Shown here piece by piece: positions 8,983 to 17,145 of a stretch of 64,000 bases of DNA; position 1 is the stretch's first letter; every line of letters starts with the position of its first letter. The translations under genes were made by a program, and so were the position numbers. Origin of the DNA: Streptococcus parasanguinis (lineage in GTDB: Bacteria > Bacillota > Bacilli > Lactobacillales > Streptococcaceae); the NCBI GenBank assembly GCA_905188195.1, contig CAJJKY010000001.1, positions 62,001 to 126,000 of the forward strand. Reading direction: 5' to 3'. The notes below the pieces were generated by a model. The model saw only the letters and a list, made by a program, of their open reading frames with translations, ran no database searches and had not been told where the DNA came from.

Positions 8983-9013
8983 GAGTCAAATAGTTCCCCA
9001 AACGGTTTGACTC
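8983..9013. repeat. Inverted repeat between GH1 gene and glmS
   Basis: GAGTCAAA at 8983-8990 and its exact reverse complement at 9006-9013 enclose 15 bases. It could be a hairpin in the GH1 transcript or an operator. No T run follows directly. Confidence 0.45.
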
Positions 9014-9030
9014 TTAATTATTCCGAATGT

Positions 9031-9058
9031 CTGAAACGATTATGTTTCAGGTATTTTT
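9031..9058 (+). terminator. Weak terminator downstream of the GH1 gene
   Basis: CTGAAAC 9031-9037 pairs with GTTTCAG 9044-9050, followed by T-rich 9052-9058. The stretch 8919-9110 holds nothing else that I recognise. Confidence 0.5.
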
Positions 9059-9112
9059 CTTACAGTGGAAATTTTCTAGATGACTTTGTCTCTAATCTTA
9101 ACCCTAACTTAA

Positions 9113-9213
9113 CTAGACCAATTTTCTTGAATTTCCTAGTTGACAAACTCGAAGAAGCATTGTATACTGACTCCGCTGGTTGCTTTTTGGTCAAATTAGA
9201 CTAGACCAATTTT
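9113..9213 (+). promoter_or_regulatory. glmS promoter with two NagR-type half sites
   Basis: TTGACA 9140-9145 and TATACT 9163-9168 (17-bp spacer) form a strong promoter. The 13-mer CTAGACCAATTTT occurs at 9113-9125 and again at 9201-9213, once on each side. TAGACCAAT resembles one half of the dre sites (ATTGGT...AGACCAAT) bound by GntR/HutC regulators such as NagR, which controls glmS in Streptococcus mutans. The left halves are poor matches here. Confidence 0.55.
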
Positions 9214-9290
9214 AAAGTAACTGAGAAATCGACCATGGGTCGTTTGACTAAGTAAAGGGGAAAGTATAGCAAGGCTATATCGTAAAAACT

Positions 9291-11099
9291 ATGTGCGGAA
9301 TCGTTGGTGTTGTAGGAAATACAAACGCTACTGATATTTTGATTCAAGGACTTGAAAAACTCGAATACCGAGGCTATGACTCTGCGGGTGTTTTCCTGGC
9401 TAGTGAAGGCAAGAGCCAATTGGTAAAGGCAGTTGGCCGTATTGCAGAATTGTCATCTAAGGCAGAAGGTGTCGAAGGGACAGCTGGGATTGGACATACC
9501 CGTTGGGCCACTCATGGAAAACCAACTGAGGACAATGCCCACCCACACCGCTCTGAAACAGGTCGCTTTGTTTTGGTCCACAATGGGGTGATTGAAAACT
9601 ACCTTGAAATCAAGGAAGAATACCTAGCCGGTCACCATTTCAAGGGGCAAACAGATACAGAAATCGCAGCCCACTTGATCGGAAAATTTGCTGAAGAAGA
9701 TGGCTTGTCTACGCTCGAAGCCTTCAAAAAAGCCCTCCACATCATCCGTGGGGCCTATGCTTTTGCTTTGATGGATGCGGAAGATCCAAGCACCATCTAT
9801 GTGGCAAAAAATAAATCACCACTCTTGATCGGTCTTGGCGATGGTTACAATATGGTCTGTTCTGATGCCATGGCCATGATTCGTGAGACCAACCAATATA
9901 TGGAAATCCATGACAAAGAGTTGGTGATTGTCAAAGCAGACAGCGTTGAAGTGCAAGACTATGATGGCAACGTCAAAGAACGGGCTAGCTACACGGCTGA
10001 ACTCGACCTTTCTGATATTGGAAAAGGGACTTACCCATACTACATGCTCAAGGAAATCGATGAGCAACCAACTGTCATGCGTAAGTTGATCCAAGCCTAT
10101 ACAGATGAATCTGGTCAAGTAGTAGTAGACCCAGCTATTATCAAGGCTGTTCAAGAAGCAGACCGCATCTATATCCTTGCGGCTGGTACCTCTTACCATG
10201 CTGGATTTGCGTCTAAAAAAATGTTGGAAGAGTTGACGGATACCCCAGTAGAACTCGGTATTTCATCTGAGTGGGGGTATGGTATGCCACTTCTCAGCAA
10301 GAAACCACTCTTCATCTTTATCAGCCAATCTGGTGAAACAGCTGATAGCCGCCAAGTATTGGTCAAAGCCAATGAAATGGGCATTCCAAGCTTGACAGTG
10401 ACCAATGTTCCGGGTTCAACTCTTTCACGTGAAGCAGACATGACCATGTTGCTCCATGCTGGTCCTGAAATTGCAGTAGCTTCCACTAAGGCTTATACGG
10501 CTCAAATCGCAGCCCTTGCCTTTCTGGCGAAAGCTGTTGGGGAAGCCAATGGCAATGAGAAGGCCAAAGCCTTTGATTTGGTGCACGAATTGTCTATCGT
10601 TGCCCAATCGATCGAATCAACCCTTTCAGAAAAAGAAGTGATCGACGAAAAAGTTCGTGGCTTGTTGGAAACAACCCGCAATGCATTCTATATTGGACGT
10701 GGCCAAGATTACTATGTTGCCATGGAAGCCAGTCTGAAACTAAAAGAAATTTCTTACATCCAATGTGAAGGCTTCGCTGCGGGTGAGTTGAAACACGGTA
10801 CCATCGCTCTGATCGAAGACGGTACACCGGTCATTGCCCTCTTGTCTGATCCAGTCCTAGCCAGCCACACACGTGGGAACATCCAAGAAGTGGCAGCACG
10901 TGGGGCTCATGTTTTAACTATTGCAGAGGAAAATGTCGCTAAAGAGACAGATGATTTGGTCTTGACAGCGGTTCACCCTTACCTCTCTCCAATCTCAATG
11001 GTGGTGCCAACCCAATTGATTGCCTACTTTGCAACCCTTCATCGTGGGCTCGATGTTGATAAACCACGGAACCTTGCTAAGTCTGTAACCGTTGAATAA
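9291..11099 (+). CDS. glmS: Glutamine-fructose-6-phosphate aminotransferase (isomerizing)
   Basis: 602-residue GlmS, which makes glucosamine-6-phosphate from fructose-6-phosphate and glutamine, the first step to UDP-GlcNAc for the cell wall. The start is fixed by MCGIVGVVG, where Cys after Met removal is the amidotransferase nucleophile. The N-terminal class II glutaminase domain (1 to about 220) is followed by two SIS sugar-isomerase domains with SQSGETADS and the C-terminal DKPRNLAKSVTVE tail. No GlmS ribozyme was recognised in the leader. Instead the leader has NagR-type half sites and a small hairpin (9265-9279) between a GGGG-containing SD-like sequence and the ATG. Confidence 0.97.
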   Translation: MCGIVGVVGNTNATDILIQGLEKLEYRGYDSAGVFLASEGKSQLVKAVGRIAELSSKAEGVEGTAGIGHTRWATHGKPTEDNAHPHRSETGRFVLVHNGVIENYLEIKEEYLAGHHFKGQTDTEIAAHLIGKFAEEDGLSTLEAFKKALHIIRGAYAFALMDAEDPSTIYVAKNKSPLLIGLGDGYNMVCSDAMAMIRETNQYMEIHDKELVIVKADSVEVQDYDGNVKERASYTAELDLSDIGKGTYPYYMLKEIDEQPTVMRKLIQAYTDESGQVVVDPAIIKAVQEADRIYILAAGTSYHAGFASKKMLEELTDTPVELGISSEWGYGMPLLSKKPLFIFISQSGETADSRQVLVKANEMGIPSLTVTNVPGSTLSREADMTMLLHAGPEIAVASTKAYTAQIAALAFLAKAVGEANGNEKAKAFDLVHELSIVAQSIESTLSEKEVIDEKVRGLLETTRNAFYIGRGQDYYVAMEASLKLKEISYIQCEGFAAGELKHGTIALIEDGTPVIALLSDPVLASHTRGNIQEVAARGAHVLTIAEENVAKETDDLVLTAVHPYLSPISMVVPTQLIAYFATLHRGLDVDKPRNLAKSVTVE

Positions 11100-11118
11100 A
11101 ATTATCTATGTAGAAAAA

Positions 11119-11158
11119 AACATCCTCGTTAGGTTTTTCCTAGCGAGGATGTTTGCTT
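11119..11158. terminator. Bidirectional terminator between glmS and lppC
   Basis: 15-bp stem (11119-11133 with 11139-11153, one G-T pair). An A run lies on the left and a T-rich stretch on the right, serving both converging genes. Confidence 0.88.
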
Positions 11159-12015
11159 TATTTGTCAAAACCTTGCAAGGCTTTGAGGCGTTCTTCTGTT
11201 TGTCCCTTGGCATCTAGTTTTTTACCTTGGTAAACAGCAGATTCCCATGATCCATACATTGGATTTGGGAAGATGATGAATTTTTCACCAAATTCTTTTT
11301 GCAATTCGTCCAATTTCTTGTCGCGATCAGCTTCAGAGGTCTTGGAAAAATCTGCAAAGTCAACCAGGTTGTCCCCGAAGAGCAAGACAAGATTGGTCTT
11401 TTCTTGTACAGCTTGGCGACGGCCTTCTTTTGATTTGACGCCATCTTCTAAGAACATGAGGTGGTCACGTCCTTGAACAGGAATGCCTTCTTTTTCAAGG
11501 TTCTTGATGGTATCATCTACTTGAGAGCTTGTACGGTCAGAAATGTAGTAGATTTGAACCCCGTTTTGATCCGCATATTGAAGAAAATCTTTGGCACCTG
11601 GCACCGCTTTTGCGGCTGCTTTTTTCACCCAAACATCCCAATCTTTAGGATTGAAGGCCGTACCATCTTTGACGTTTTGAACTTGGTAAGGGCTGTTGTC
11701 TAAAACAGTTTCGTCCAAATCCAAGACGATGGAATAAGGCTTATCAGAAGGAGTTTGGAGGATCTCTTTCAAACGGTCAGTAGCGACATTGTAGCCTTGT
11801 AAATACAAAGCCTTGGTTTCTGCTGCCTTTTGGTACCAGAGAACAGACATGGTATTTTCTTGTGAGCGCTGTTGATCATAGGTCATTGTTACCTGATTTT
11901 TAGTGCTGCTTGCTTTTGTCTCTTGCGTTTTAGTGGTGTTGCTTCCACAACTCGTCAGTAAAATGACAGAAGCAAGAGCAGAAACGATGGTAAAGGTGGT
12001 TTTTGTTGTTTTCAT
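11158..12015 (-). CDS. lppC: 5'-nucleotidase, lipoprotein e(P4) family (HAD class B/C acid phosphatase)
   Basis: 285 residues. A lipoprotein signal with lipobox LTSC (Cys at about 23) places it outside the membrane. The HAD motif LDLDETVLDN lies near residue 99 (nucleophile Asp and acid/base Asp). Later Asp residues around DRTSSQVDD and FGDNLVDFADF fit HAD motifs II to IV. The e(P4) family, including streptococcal LppC, dephosphorylates external nucleotides, and in Haemophilus supports NAD salvage. RBS AAGGAG and promoter TTGTCA-N17-TATAAT (12077-12049) precede it. It is monocistronic. Confidence 0.88.
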   Translation of the reverse strand: MKTTKTTFTIVSALASVILLTSCGSNTTKTQETKASSTKNQVTMTYDQQRSQENTMSVLWYQKAAETKALYLQGYNVATDRLKEILQTPSDKPYSIVLDLDETVLDNSPYQVQNVKDGTAFNPKDWDVWVKKAAAKAVPGAKDFLQYADQNGVQIYYISDRTSSQVDDTIKNLEKEGIPVQGRDHLMFLEDGVKSKEGRRQAVQEKTNLVLLFGDNLVDFADFSKTSEADRDKKLDELQKEFGEKFIIFPNPMYGSWESAVYQGKKLDAKGQTEERLKALQGFDK

Positions 12016-12048
12016 AAACCGTACACTCCTTAAAATTATTCTATAAAA

Positions 12049-12077
12049 ATTATACTCCTTTCAATCTTGCCTGACAA
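12049..12077 (-). promoter_or_regulatory. lppC promoter
   Basis: On the minus strand, TTGTCA (12077-12072) and TATAAT (12054-12049) are separated by 17 bp. Confidence 0.75.
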
Positions 12078-12186
12078 GAAAGAGAAGAAGGTGTCTAGAA
12101 ATCGGTGAAAAGAAAAAAGAAGGAAAAATGCTGCTATGAAAGGTTTCTTCGCATCAATATATGCTATTTTTTCCTTTAAAAGAATG

Positions 12187-12304
12187 GGTATAGTTTTATG
12201 CTATAACCGGATCAAGAAAAGATCAAAGCAGCCTTTTTCTTCTAAAATGAAAGAATAGAAAAAGATACTCGCAAGTCCCTATTTTCAAGGGCTTGCGTTT
12301 TTTT
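12187..12304 (+). other. Possible small RNA region: palindrome plus orphan terminator
   Basis: No protein gene lies in 12078-12380. A near-palindrome with arms TATAG (12189-12193) and CTATA (12201-12205), extended by GG/CC, is followed about 65 bases later by a strong terminator (CGCAAGTCCC 12270-12279 with GGGCTTGCG 12289-12297, then seven T). No plus-strand gene ends before it. A short non-coding transcript starting near 12210 would explain it. The -35 is poor, so this is tentative. Confidence 0.35.
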
Positions 12305-12335
12305 GATGCCTTTCTTAATAAAGAAATTTTAAGGC

Positions 12336-12379
12336 CTTGATAGGGAAAATATATTAGTCAGCTACTTTTCGAGGTGATA
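12336..12379 (+). promoter_or_regulatory. Duplicated upstream element, copy 1
   Basis: A 44-base block aligns without gaps to 13688-13731, upstream of the second UroD-like gene. Shared parts are CTTGATA at the start, ATATATTAGTCA in the middle and TCGA-GTGATA at the end. It includes TGATA-N9-TATTA, close to the TGATA-N9-TATCA half of the CmbR/CysR box described for lactic acid bacteria. A regulatory role is inferred. Confidence 0.5.
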
Positions 12380-12450
12380 TCATGGTTACAAATTCAAGAA
12401 GGGAAGCAGTTAGCCTTTCTGTTGGAGAAATATTGAGGAGGATGTACAGT

Positions 12451-13452
12451 ATGAGTAAAAAAGAATTGGTTCTTCGTGCCATTCGAGGCGAAACAGTAGA
12501 ACGAATCCCTGTAGGATTTTGGCTCCATTATGTGACCCAAGAAGAAAAAGAATTGGGTCTAGATAATCCGGCTGTAGTAGCAAAAAGTATTAAGGGCCAC
12601 CAACACTATGTAGAAGAAATTTCACCTGATTTTGTCAAGATCATGAGTGATGGCTTCTTCCGCTATCCGAGTGCACTTTATTCGAGAGAGATCAGATCGA
12701 TCCGAGAATTGAAGGATATTCAACCGATTGGGGAGCATCATCCTTGGATTGAAAAACAAATCGAAGTGGTCAAGGAGATTCGTTCCCATTTCCATGAAGA
12801 GATTGCTTCTTTCTACAATATCTTCTCGCCCATTTCTTATTTGAAACGCTGGTTCCGGACGGATCAATCCCGTGGAGACCAAGTGATTGCAGACTTTATC
12901 AAGGAAGATCCAGAAACCTTGGCCCATGTTCTTGATGTCATTGCAGGAGATATCGCCATTCTTAGTCGCCGCTTAATCCAAGAAGCAGGTGTTGAAGGAA
13001 TTTACTTCTCAACCCAGCAGGTCCAAGATGAGCGCGTGACAGATGAAGAATATCGCAAGATTATTGAACCGAGCAGCATCGCTGTCCTAGAAGCAGCCAA
13101 TGAAGCTGGAGGCATCAATATCCTTCATATTTGTGGTTTTGAAGGGGCCAGCAATGAAGTGGAACTCTTCAAGGATTATCCGGCTCAAGTCATTAACTGG
13201 GCGACCCATCATGAAGGCCTTAGCCTAGCCGCAGGTCGTAAACTTTTCGGTGATCGTGCCGTTTTGGGTGGCTTTGTCAATGGCAAGAAAGGTTTGCTCT
13301 ACCAAGGGGAACGAGAAGCTATTGAGCAAGAAACTCGTCGCTTGGTGGCAGAAGCCGGAAGTCGTGGTTTGATCCTCGGAGCAGACTGTACCGTGCCAGA
13401 TGATTTCCAATTGGAACGCTTAGATTGGGTACGTCAAGCAGCAGTATTGTAA
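12451..13452 (+). CDS. UroD-superfamily protein with methyltransferase-type zinc motif, copy 1
   Basis: 333 residues from ATG 12451, chosen because AGGAGG lies 9 bases upstream and because this start aligns exactly with the second copy. An upstream in-frame ATG (12382) also has an SD-like sequence. The fold family is uroporphyrinogen decarboxylase/MtaA. His226-x-Cys228 and Cys313 form the H-x-C...C zinc signature of corrinoid or thiol methyltransferases (MtaA, MtbA, CmuA), which true HemE decarboxylases do not have. No other heme or porphyrin gene is nearby. It is followed by a paralogue and a cystine-type ABC transporter, so I infer methyl transfer on a sulfur compound. The product is uncertain. 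Confidence 0.72.
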   Translation: MSKKELVLRAIRGETVERIPVGFWLHYVTQEEKELGLDNPAVVAKSIKGHQHYVEEISPDFVKIMSDGFFRYPSALYSREIRSIRELKDIQPIGEHHPWIEKQIEVVKEIRSHFHEEIASFYNIFSPISYLKRWFRTDQSRGDQVIADFIKEDPETLAHVLDVIAGDIAILSRRLIQEAGVEGIYFSTQQVQDERVTDEEYRKIIEPSSIAVLEAANEAGGINILHICGFEGASNEVELFKDYPAQVINWATHHEGLSLAAGRKLFGDRAVLGGFVNGKKGLLYQGEREAIEQETRRLVAEAGSRGLILGADCTVPDDFQLERLDWVRQAAVL

Positions 13453-13469
13453 GAAGAAAGGAGAGGGAG

Positions 13470-13670
13470 ATGAAAAAGATCAATGTATGGTGTATCCTGG
13501 TAACCGTTTTGTTTTTGCTTCTAGGGCTTAGTAAAGTTGCTCTAGCAAGTAGTCAGGGGAAAGCAAAAAAAGATCCAGATATGGAAAGACTGGAGAAAAT
13601 TCCAGCCCATAGCCTCTCCCTCCTTCGCCCGTCTGATCTAGCAGGAATTCTTCTTCTCGAAGATCAGTGA
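13470..13670 (+). CDS. Small predicted secreted protein, unrecognised
   Basis: 66 residues from ATG 13470 with the purine-rich RBS GGAGAGGGAG just upstream. The N-terminus is a good signal peptide (Lys, then about 18 hydrophobic residues, then ALAS before a charged stretch). The mature part is about 40 residues, with no recognised domain and no cysteine. It lies between the two UroD-like paralogues, 17 bases after the first stop, so it is probably co-transcribed. It could also be a remnant of a larger exported protein lost during the duplication. Confidence 0.45.
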   Translation: MKKINVWCILVTVLFLLLGLSKVALASSQGKAKKDPDMERLEKIPAHSLSLLRPSDLAGILLLEDQ

Positions 13671-13687
13671 TAAAAAAAGATGAAGAG

Positions 13688-13731
13688 CTTGATAAAAAAT
13701 ATATATTAGTCAAACAATTATCGAAGTGATA
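13688..13731 (+). promoter_or_regulatory. Duplicated upstream element, copy 2
   Basis: Gap-free partner of 12336-12379, about 40 bases before the second UroD-like start. It keeps TGATA-N9-TATTA and the closing GTGATA. Confidence 0.5.
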
Positions 13732-13769
13732 AGATAACAAACAAGAAAAGATTAGAACGAGGTAAGAAC

Positions 13770-14771
13770 ATGTCATCAAAAAGAGAATTAGTCTTAAAAG
13801 CTTTTAAAGGAGAAGCAGTTGACCGTGTGCCAGTTGGATTTTGGCATCATTTTACAACAGAAGAAGAATGGTTGAAAGGATTTTCTAATCCGGAAATTAT
13901 TGAAAAAAACCTCAATGGCCATAAAAACTTCCTTCACAAGGTCAAACCAGACTTTGTCAAACTCATGAGCGATGGTTACTTTGCTTATCCAAACCCAGCC
14001 ATCCACAAAGGCCTTGAAAATATCTCTGACTTAGCAGGGATTGAACCACTCGGAGCAGATCATCCATGGATCACAGAGCAAGTAGAGCTCGTTAAAAAAA
14101 TCCGTGCTGGTTTTGAAGAAGACATTGTGGCTATCTACAATATCTTTGCTCCAGTGACCTACTTCAAATGGTTGGTCGGAGAAGTTTCGGGAGGAGATGA
14201 CTTGATCGCAAACTTTATCGATCAAGATGCAGCAACTCTTAAAAAAGTATTGGATACGATTGGCCAAGATATTGCCAGTTTGAGCCAACGAATCATCAAA
14301 GAAGCAGGGGCAGACGGGATCTACCTCAGTGTTCAAAGCATCCAAGATGCGCGGGTTACACAAGAAGTCTATAAAAACATTATTGCACCGAGTGAACTCC
14401 ATGTCTTAGAGACAGCTAATGAAGCTGGTGGCGTAAATATCCTTCATATCTGTGGCTACGAAGGAGCTCGCAATGATATCCATCTCTTCACAGACTACCC
14501 AGCCCAAGTCATTAACTGGGCAGTTGGACCAGAAGGCATCAGCCTAGCAGAAGGACGCGAAATCTTCGGTGGACGCACGGTTCTTGGTGGTTTTGAAAAT
14601 GGCAAAAATGGTCTTCTTTACACAGGAGACAAGGCTGCCATCCAAGCAGAAACCAAACGCATCATTGCAGAAACAGGAACCACAGGCTTGGTCATCGGTG
14701 CCGATTGTACGATTCCAAGTGACATTGATGAAGAACGAATCGAATGGGTTCGTGAAGCTGCAGCAGAATAA
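13770..14771 (+). CDS. UroD-superfamily protein with methyltransferase-type zinc motif, copy 2
   Basis: 333 residues, the same length as its upstream paralogue and collinear along the whole chain. The zinc-type residues are at the same positions: His226, Cys228 and Cys313 (LHICGYEG and GADCTIP). RBS GAGGTAAG precedes the ATG. The next gene, a solute-binding protein, starts 28 bases after its stop. The S. mutans tcyDEFGH operon has, as I recall, a hypothetical gene directly before a binding protein, two permeases and an ATPase, and this gene sits in that position. An enzymatic role in processing the imported sulfur compound is inferred. Confidence 0.72.
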   Translation: MSSKRELVLKAFKGEAVDRVPVGFWHHFTTEEEWLKGFSNPEIIEKNLNGHKNFLHKVKPDFVKLMSDGYFAYPNPAIHKGLENISDLAGIEPLGADHPWITEQVELVKKIRAGFEEDIVAIYNIFAPVTYFKWLVGEVSGGDDLIANFIDQDAATLKKVLDTIGQDIASLSQRIIKEAGADGIYLSVQSIQDARVTQEVYKNIIAPSELHVLETANEAGGVNILHICGYEGARNDIHLFTDYPAQVINWAVGPEGISLAEGREIFGGRTVLGGFENGKNGLLYTGDKAAIQAETKRIIAETGTTGLVIGADCTIPSDIDEERIEWVREAAAE

Positions 14772-14798
14772 GGAAAATAGAAAGAGGGAGAACAGAGT

Positions 14799-15677
14799 AT
14801 GAGTAAAAAAACATGGATTATCGGTGGGGTGGCAGTTCTTGCCATTGCAGGTGCAACCATTCTTGGACGGAGCTTGAACCATGCAAACGACAGCAAAGAT
14901 TCAACAGGATCGAACAAGGTAACAACCTTGAAAGTAGCCCACACTCAAAACTATGTACCATATGATTTCGTTGATGAAAAAGGAGAATCAGATGGCTATG
15001 AAGTAGCCGTTCTCAAAGCCATTGACGAAAAACTACCAGACTACAAGTTTGAGTACACTGGAACAAGTGATGACGATCTCTTGATCGGTCTAGAATCTGG
15101 TAAATACGATATCGGAACCAAAGGAGCTTGGTATACCGAAGAACGTGCCAAGAAATTTATCATTCCAAAAGAACCAATCGGAGCAAGTATCATCGGATTT
15201 ACCGTTCGGAAAGAAGATGCGAATAAATACAAGAATATCGATGACTTCGCTAAAGAAAAAGGAAAATTGGTTCCAATTTCACCACAAAATGCGCAGTGGA
15301 ATGTTATTAAAGAATACAATGAAAAGCATAAGGACCAACAAATCGAATTAACAGCTGCCGAATCTTTCAAAGTCGCAGATGCCTATGCTTGGGTTCTTGA
15401 AGGACGTTACGATGCCTTCTTTGACATCAAACTTTCCTTTGAAAAAGCTGTCACAGATAAAGATGGTTCTTACCACCAATACGCGGACAAACTTAGCTGG
15501 TTTGCCTACAAAGGAATTCCAACTTACCCATTGATCCATAAGGATAAGAAAAACGAAAAATTTGCGGAAGCATACAGCAAGGCTATCAAAGAATTGGAAA
15601 AAGATGGGACACTTGCTAAATTGTCGAAAAAATATTTCGGTGAAGATGTCTTCAGTTATGTAGATAAAGAGAAATAA
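14799..15677 (+). CDS. Amino acid ABC transporter substrate-binding protein (cystine type)
   Basis: 292-residue family 3 binding protein. An N-terminal hydrophobic segment (about 5-24) has no lipobox Cys, so it is either membrane-anchored or cleaved, unlike most Gram-positive binding proteins. The mature domain has the family 3 motifs (VPYDFVDEKGESDGYEVAVLKAI and the GKYDIGTKG turn). Two permeases and an ATPase follow. This gene order resembles TcyJKLMN or TcyDEFGH, importers of cystine and other sulfur amino acids. Specificity is inferred from order and family, not from binding residues. Confidence 0.78.
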   Translation: MSKKTWIIGGVAVLAIAGATILGRSLNHANDSKDSTGSNKVTTLKVAHTQNYVPYDFVDEKGESDGYEVAVLKAIDEKLPDYKFEYTGTSDDDLLIGLESGKYDIGTKGAWYTEERAKKFIIPKEPIGASIIGFTVRKEDANKYKNIDDFAKEKGKLVPISPQNAQWNVIKEYNEKHKDQQIELTAAESFKVADAYAWVLEGRYDAFFDIKLSFEKAVTDKDGSYHQYADKLSWFAYKGIPTYPLIHKDKKNEKFAEAYSKAIKELEKDGTLAKLSKKYFGEDVFSYVDKEK

Positions 15678-15681
15678 GATG

Positions 15682-15708
15682 GAACTGGGTGCGTATAGCC
15701 CCAGCTTC
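15682..15708 (+). promoter_or_regulatory. Intra-operon hairpin after the binding-protein gene
   Basis: CTGGG 15685-15689 pairs with CCCAG 15700-15704, extended by GGAA/TTCC with one bulge. It is followed by TTATTTCT. It probably reduces read-through or protects the upstream mRNA, so that binding protein exceeds permease. Confidence 0.55.
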
Positions 15709-15743
15709 CTTATTTCTATACGGATACAGAAAGGAAAAGAAAC

Positions 15744-16436
15744 ATGGTCTCATACGACATTTCCAAGGTCTGGTCATTTCTTCCAACCTTGGTCCAGGCC
15801 CTACCAGCGACCCTAGCTTTGATGCTGTTAACGACGCTTCTCGGTTCTGCATTTGGCTTGGTTTTAACCTGGGCACAAGTATCAGAGGAGAAGGTAGGAG
15901 CAGGTCTTGCAAAAGGCTATGTCTTTACTTTGCGTTGTACCCCTCCGATTGTCTTGCTCTTCTTGGTCTTTTATGGACTGCCACAATTTTTGAACTGGTG
16001 GTTGGGCATTGACATTGACCACTGGTCCAAGTTTGTCTTTGTCCTTGTTGCCATGTTTCTTCTCTTTGCCGCTATGATCTCTGAGGTCTTCAAGGCAGCC
16101 TATTTGGCCATTCCAAAAGGTCAGATGGAAGCAGGCTTGAGTATCGGTTTGACGCCAGCTCAAACCATTTGGCGGATTGTCCTTCCCCAAGCCTTTCGCG
16201 TAGCTCTTCCAAATATGACGACTGCCATCTTGAACCTCATGCGTGATGCAGCTTTGGCTTATACCATTGGCTTTATCGATATCATGGGAGCAGGTAACAA
16301 CTTGATCAGCCGCAATCTTGGGAATTATTCTCTCGAGACGTATACAGCTGTAGCAGTGATCTACTGGGCAATTGCCCTTGTGATTTCCTTCTCCGCTCAA
16401 CTCCTCGAGAAACGACTCAGTGTAACAGAAAGGTAG
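15744..16436 (+). CDS. Amino acid ABC transporter permease 1
   Basis: 230-residue HisM-type permease with about five membrane helices. The EAA loop (EAGLSIGLTPAQTIWRIVLPQA) lies near residues 132-153. It starts with LPTLVQALPATLALML and has the RCTPPIVLLF motif typical of polar amino acid permeases. RBS AAAGGAAA precedes it. Its partner permease starts 3 bases after its stop, so the two form a heterodimer with the downstream ATPase. Confidence 0.87.
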   Translation: MVSYDISKVWSFLPTLVQALPATLALMLLTTLLGSAFGLVLTWAQVSEEKVGAGLAKGYVFTLRCTPPIVLLFLVFYGLPQFLNWWLGIDIDHWSKFVFVLVAMFLLFAAMISEVFKAAYLAIPKGQMEAGLSIGLTPAQTIWRIVLPQAFRVALPNMTTAILNLMRDAALAYTIGFIDIMGAGNNLISRNLGNYSLETYTAVAVIYWAIALVISFSAQLLEKRLSVTER

Positions 16437-16439
16437 CTT

Positions 16440-17126
16440 ATGGATTTCAATTTTATTAGTAAAGCATTTCTAGCCACCTTGGGTGGTGTTCCAGTGACCC
16501 TTCTGATCATGGTCGTATCAATTCTCTTGAGTTTTCTTCCAGCCCTCTTTTTGGCACTCGGTCAGATTTATAAGGTCAAAGGTGTTCGCAGTTTCTCAGT
16601 GGTTTACTTAGCCTTTATCCGCGCGACGCCTCCTATTCTCTTGATTCTCTTCTTTTATAGTCTCTTTCCTAGCCTCTTAAATAGCTTTTTTAAGAGTATT
16701 GGTAGTCACTTTAATGTCTTTGAGATCAATCCCATTTATTATGCCTTTATCATCTTTAGCTTGATGACAACAGGAAGTCTTGCTGAAATTCTACGGTCAG
16801 CTATTCTAACGGTGGATAAGGGCCAGCTAGAAGCAGCGCAAGCCATTGGTTTGACTAATTGCCAAGCCTATATCCGCATTGTTTTTCCACAAGCCTTGCG
16901 TTCAGCCCTTCCCAATTTGTGTAACTTGGTTATCAACTTGGTCAAAGGAACTTCCCTTGTCTTTGTCATGACGATCAAGGATATCACCGCCATTGCCAAG
17001 GTCGAAGCCTCTTATGGCTATCAATATTTTGAATCCTATCTAGTGATTTTTATTCTTTATATTGTCATTTGTGGGGTGATTCAGTGGGGATTCAATCTCT
17101 TAGAAAAACGCCTGACACTCGCATAG
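16440..17126 (+). CDS. Amino acid ABC transporter permease 2
   Basis: 228-residue polar amino acid permease, paralogous to the gene before it. The EAA loop EAAQAIGLTNCQAYIRIVFP lies near residue 138, and RATPPILLIL near residue 61. The start lies 3 bases after the upstream stop with AAAGG as RBS inside the previous gene. TcyL/TcyM-type systems also use two different permeases. Confidence 0.87.
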   Translation: MDFNFISKAFLATLGGVPVTLLIMVVSILLSFLPALFLALGQIYKVKGVRSFSVVYLAFIRATPPILLILFFYSLFPSLLNSFFKSIGSHFNVFEINPIYYAFIIFSLMTTGSLAEILRSAILTVDKGQLEAAQAIGLTNCQAYIRIVFPQALRSALPNLCNLVINLVKGTSLVFVMTIKDITAIAKVEASYGYQYFESYLVIFILYIVICGVIQWGFNLLEKRLTLA

Positions 17127-17145
17127 AAGAAGGAGAAATAAGAAG

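Noticed and set aside
9175..9290. glmS ribozyme in the glmS leader
   Set aside because: The leader is only about 115 bases and I see no glmS-ribozyme core.
9816..10199. Minus-strand ORF within glmS
   Set aside because: Shadow of glmS without RBS or family features.
12382..12450. N-terminal extension of the first UroD-like gene from ATG 12382
   Set aside because: The paralogue begins at the position equal to ATG 12451, and AGGAGG is placed for that start. The upstream ATG could still make a longer form.
12451..14771. Annotation of the two UroD-like genes as hemE
   Set aside because: No heme pathway genes are nearby and both carry the H-x-C...C methyltransferase zinc signature.
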